Origin: Thermoplasmatota archaeon | GTDB taxonomy: Archaea > Thermoplasmatota > Penumbrarchaeia > Penumbrarchaeales > Penumbrarchaeaceae | Assembly (NCBI GenBank): GCA_030591285.1 | Contig: JAUVBH010000004.1 | Coordinates: 1 to 23,652 of the forward strand | Direction: 5' to 3' | Length of the DNA: 23,652 nt | The notes under the pieces: model-generated | Database searches by the model: none | Seen by the model: only the letters and a program-made list of their open reading frames with translations | Told to the model about the DNA's origin: nothing | Shown: piece by piece, positions 22,709-23,652 of the stretch | Layout: every line of letters starts with the position of its first letter | Position numbering within the stretch: the first letter of the stretch is position 1 | Made by a program: the position numbers and the translations under genes

Positions 22709-22725
22709 GACAGCATATCGCTGTC
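22709..22725. promoter_or_regulatory. Perfect inverted repeat between the glycosyltransferase and tRNA-Arg
   Basis: GACAGC (22709-22714) and GCTGTC (22720-22725) are perfect 6-bp arms around ATATC. An AT-rich AAATAATT follows, next to the tRNA start. It may be the terminator of the glycosyltransferase message or an element of the tRNA promoter; the sequence does not decide. Confidence 0.4.
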
Positions 22726-22736
22726 AAATAATTCAT

Positions 22737-22810
22737 GGGCCCATGAGGTAGCTTGGATATCCTAGAAGCCTCCGGAGCTTCATACCGGGGTTCGAATCCC
22801 CGTGGGCCCG
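22737..22810 (+). tRNA. tRNA-Arg (anticodon CCG)
   Basis: A full cloverleaf can be drawn. Acceptor GGGCCCA pairs with TGGGCCC; the D arm AGG/CCT has A14 and G18-G19; anticodon stem GAAGC/GCTTC has loop CTCCGGA, giving anticodon CCG. The four-base variable loop is ATAC, and the T arm CGGGG/CCCCG has loop TTCGAAT. The discriminator base is G. There is no intron, and CCA is not encoded. A in the D loop at position 20 fits arginine identity. Confidence 0.95.
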
Positions 22811-22866
22811 CTTTTCTCGATAAATTGATTATTCAACTATTCATATTCAGGTAAAGGGGGCCCAAC

Positions 22867-23652
22867 ATGGCAAGGACCAAGAAGACCAAGATAACACCGC
22901 AGGACCTGTACGATATGAAGAACATCATCGGGGCCCGGATCTCACCTGATGGGAACCATGTCGCGTACACTCTTCAAAGAGTGGATCGGTCCACAGAGAA
23001 GAAATTCTCCAACATCTGGATAGTCCCCACAAAAGGTGGTAAACCCCGGCAGTTTACCTACGGTGACCAGAATGATACCTCTCCGAGATGGTCCCCGGAT
23101 GGCAGTCATATAGCTTTCCTCTCCAATCGATTGGATGGAAAACAGTTCCAGTTGTTTTCCATACCCTTCGGTGGAGGCGAAGCTCGCCCCATCACCGATC
23201 TTAAAGGGAGCTTTTCTTACTTCGAATGGTCTCCAGATGGAAAACAACTCGTGATCTCGTTCAGAAATAAGAGTGAAGAGGAGCTTGAAAGAGATACTGA
23301 TCCCAAGAAAAAGGAAAAAGGTGTTGTCTACCGCCACTATGAAAAGGTCTTTTTCAAGATGGATGGAGAGGGATTTTTCAACAATGAGAATTTCAACATC
23401 CATATTATCGACATTAAAAATGGGAAGACCAAACAACTGACCGAGAATGGCACAAACGATAATATTCAACCAAGATGGTCCCCTGATGGAAATTCGATCT
23501 TGTACATCTCCAACAGAGAATCGGATCCTGGTCTCGAACCATATTCACATGATATCTTTTTGTTTGATCTGAACAAAGGAAAGGAGAAGAAGATCAAGCT
23601 TCCACTTGGTCAGAAGTTGAATGCAAGCTTCTCACCTGATGGCAAATGGATA
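22867..23652 (+). CDS. S9 family serine peptidase, N-terminal propeller part (cut by window end)
   Basis: The frame runs open from ATG 22867 to the window end, 262 codons. It begins MARTKKTKITPQDLYDMKN and continues IIGARISPDGNHVAYTL, the usual start of acylaminoacyl-peptidase/dipeptidyl-aminopeptidase-like S9 proteins. Repeated W-S-P-D-G motifs (RWSPDGSHIAFLSN, EWSPDGKQLVIS, RWSPDGNSILYIS, SFSPDGKW) mark beta-propeller blades, which screen access to the C-terminal alpha/beta-hydrolase domain. The catalytic Ser-Asp-His lie beyond the window. A TATA-like GATAAATTG is near 22820 and an AGGGGG SD sits just before the ATG. It probably degrades oligopeptides released by the proteasome, but no link to psmA is shown here. 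Confidence 0.93.
   Translation, partial: MARTKKTKITPQDLYDMKNIIGARISPDGNHVAYTLQRVDRSTEKKFSNIWIVPTKGGKPRQFTYGDQNDTSPRWSPDGSHIAFLSNRLDGKQFQLFSIPFGGGEARPITDLKGSFSYFEWSPDGKQLVISFRNKSEEELERDTDPKKKEKGVVYRHYEKVFFKMDGEGFFNNENFNIHIIDIKNGKTKQLTENGTNDNIQPRWSPDGNSILYISNRESDPGLEPYSHDIFLFDLNKGKEKKIKLPLGQKLNASFSPDGKWI

Noticed and set aside
22737..22810. Possible intron in the tRNA
   Set aside because: The anticodon loop is exactly seven bases and all stems pair without an insertion.
22942..23469. Open frame of 175 codons on the minus strand
   Set aside because: It is antisense to the S9 peptidase frame, whose WSPDG repeats clearly mark the coding strand.

Overview
The window is a gene-dense stretch of an archaeal chromosome. 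The proteasome alpha subunit closely resembles the Thermoplasma protein as I recall it, and the N-terminally HTH-fused CTP-dependent riboflavin kinase is also a Thermoplasma-type architecture. Together with the core translation genes (L37Ae, L10e, S24e, S27ae, Rpo7, Spt4, Rpo12, SBDS, Pcc1), a pyruvoyl arginine decarboxylase, deoxyhypusine synthase and very large TSP3-repeat surface proteins, this suggests a Thermoplasmatota euryarchaeon, probably an uncultivated lineage. That placement is inference from gene content and recalled similarity, not from a tree.

Layout. 1-3060: replication factor C large subunit (+), convergent with a single-pass secreted/membrane protein that has a long basic cytoplasmic tail (-). 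3227-7456: a shortened version of the archaeal exosome/proteasome superoperon on the + strand: RNase P subunit Pop5, PsmA, SBDS, L37Ae, RpoP, KEOPS Pcc1, prefoldin beta and a DHH phosphoesterase. The exosome genes rrp4, rrp41 and rrp42, usual in this neighbourhood, are not here. 7468-9397: a minus-strand operon of a small basic protein, PTH2 peptidyl-tRNA hydrolase, a DUF99 protein and riboflavin kinase. 9496-9996: ribosomal protein L10e (-). 10187-11821: arginine decarboxylase plus deoxyhypusine synthase, a polyamine-to-hypusine pair. 11955-13736: Rpo7, Spt4, GTP-dependent dephospho-CoA kinase, S24e, S27ae, closed by a clear hairpin terminator. 13804-14826: a ten-helix membrane protein of unknown function (-).

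14981-22679 is the accessory part: a 2059-residue surface protein (LamG, PA14 nested inside an FN3, further Ig-like modules, a run of TSP3 calcium repeats, a hydrophobic helical insert, a six-bladed sialidase-like propeller, CARDB and Big_5 domains, C-terminal membrane anchor), followed by a GT39/ArnT-like polyprenol-sugar glycosyltransferase that could modify it. The window ends with tRNA-Arg(CCG) and the first 262 codons of an S9-family serine peptidase.

TATA-like boxes can be placed in front of most transcription units. Two (arginine decarboxylase, Pop5) lie about 25 bases from the start codon, as expected for leaderless mRNAs; most other genes have Shine-Dalgarno sequences. Several TATA boxes abut inverted repeats. 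No CRISPR, insertion sequence or prophage was seen, and no gene-free stretch exceeds 300 bases.
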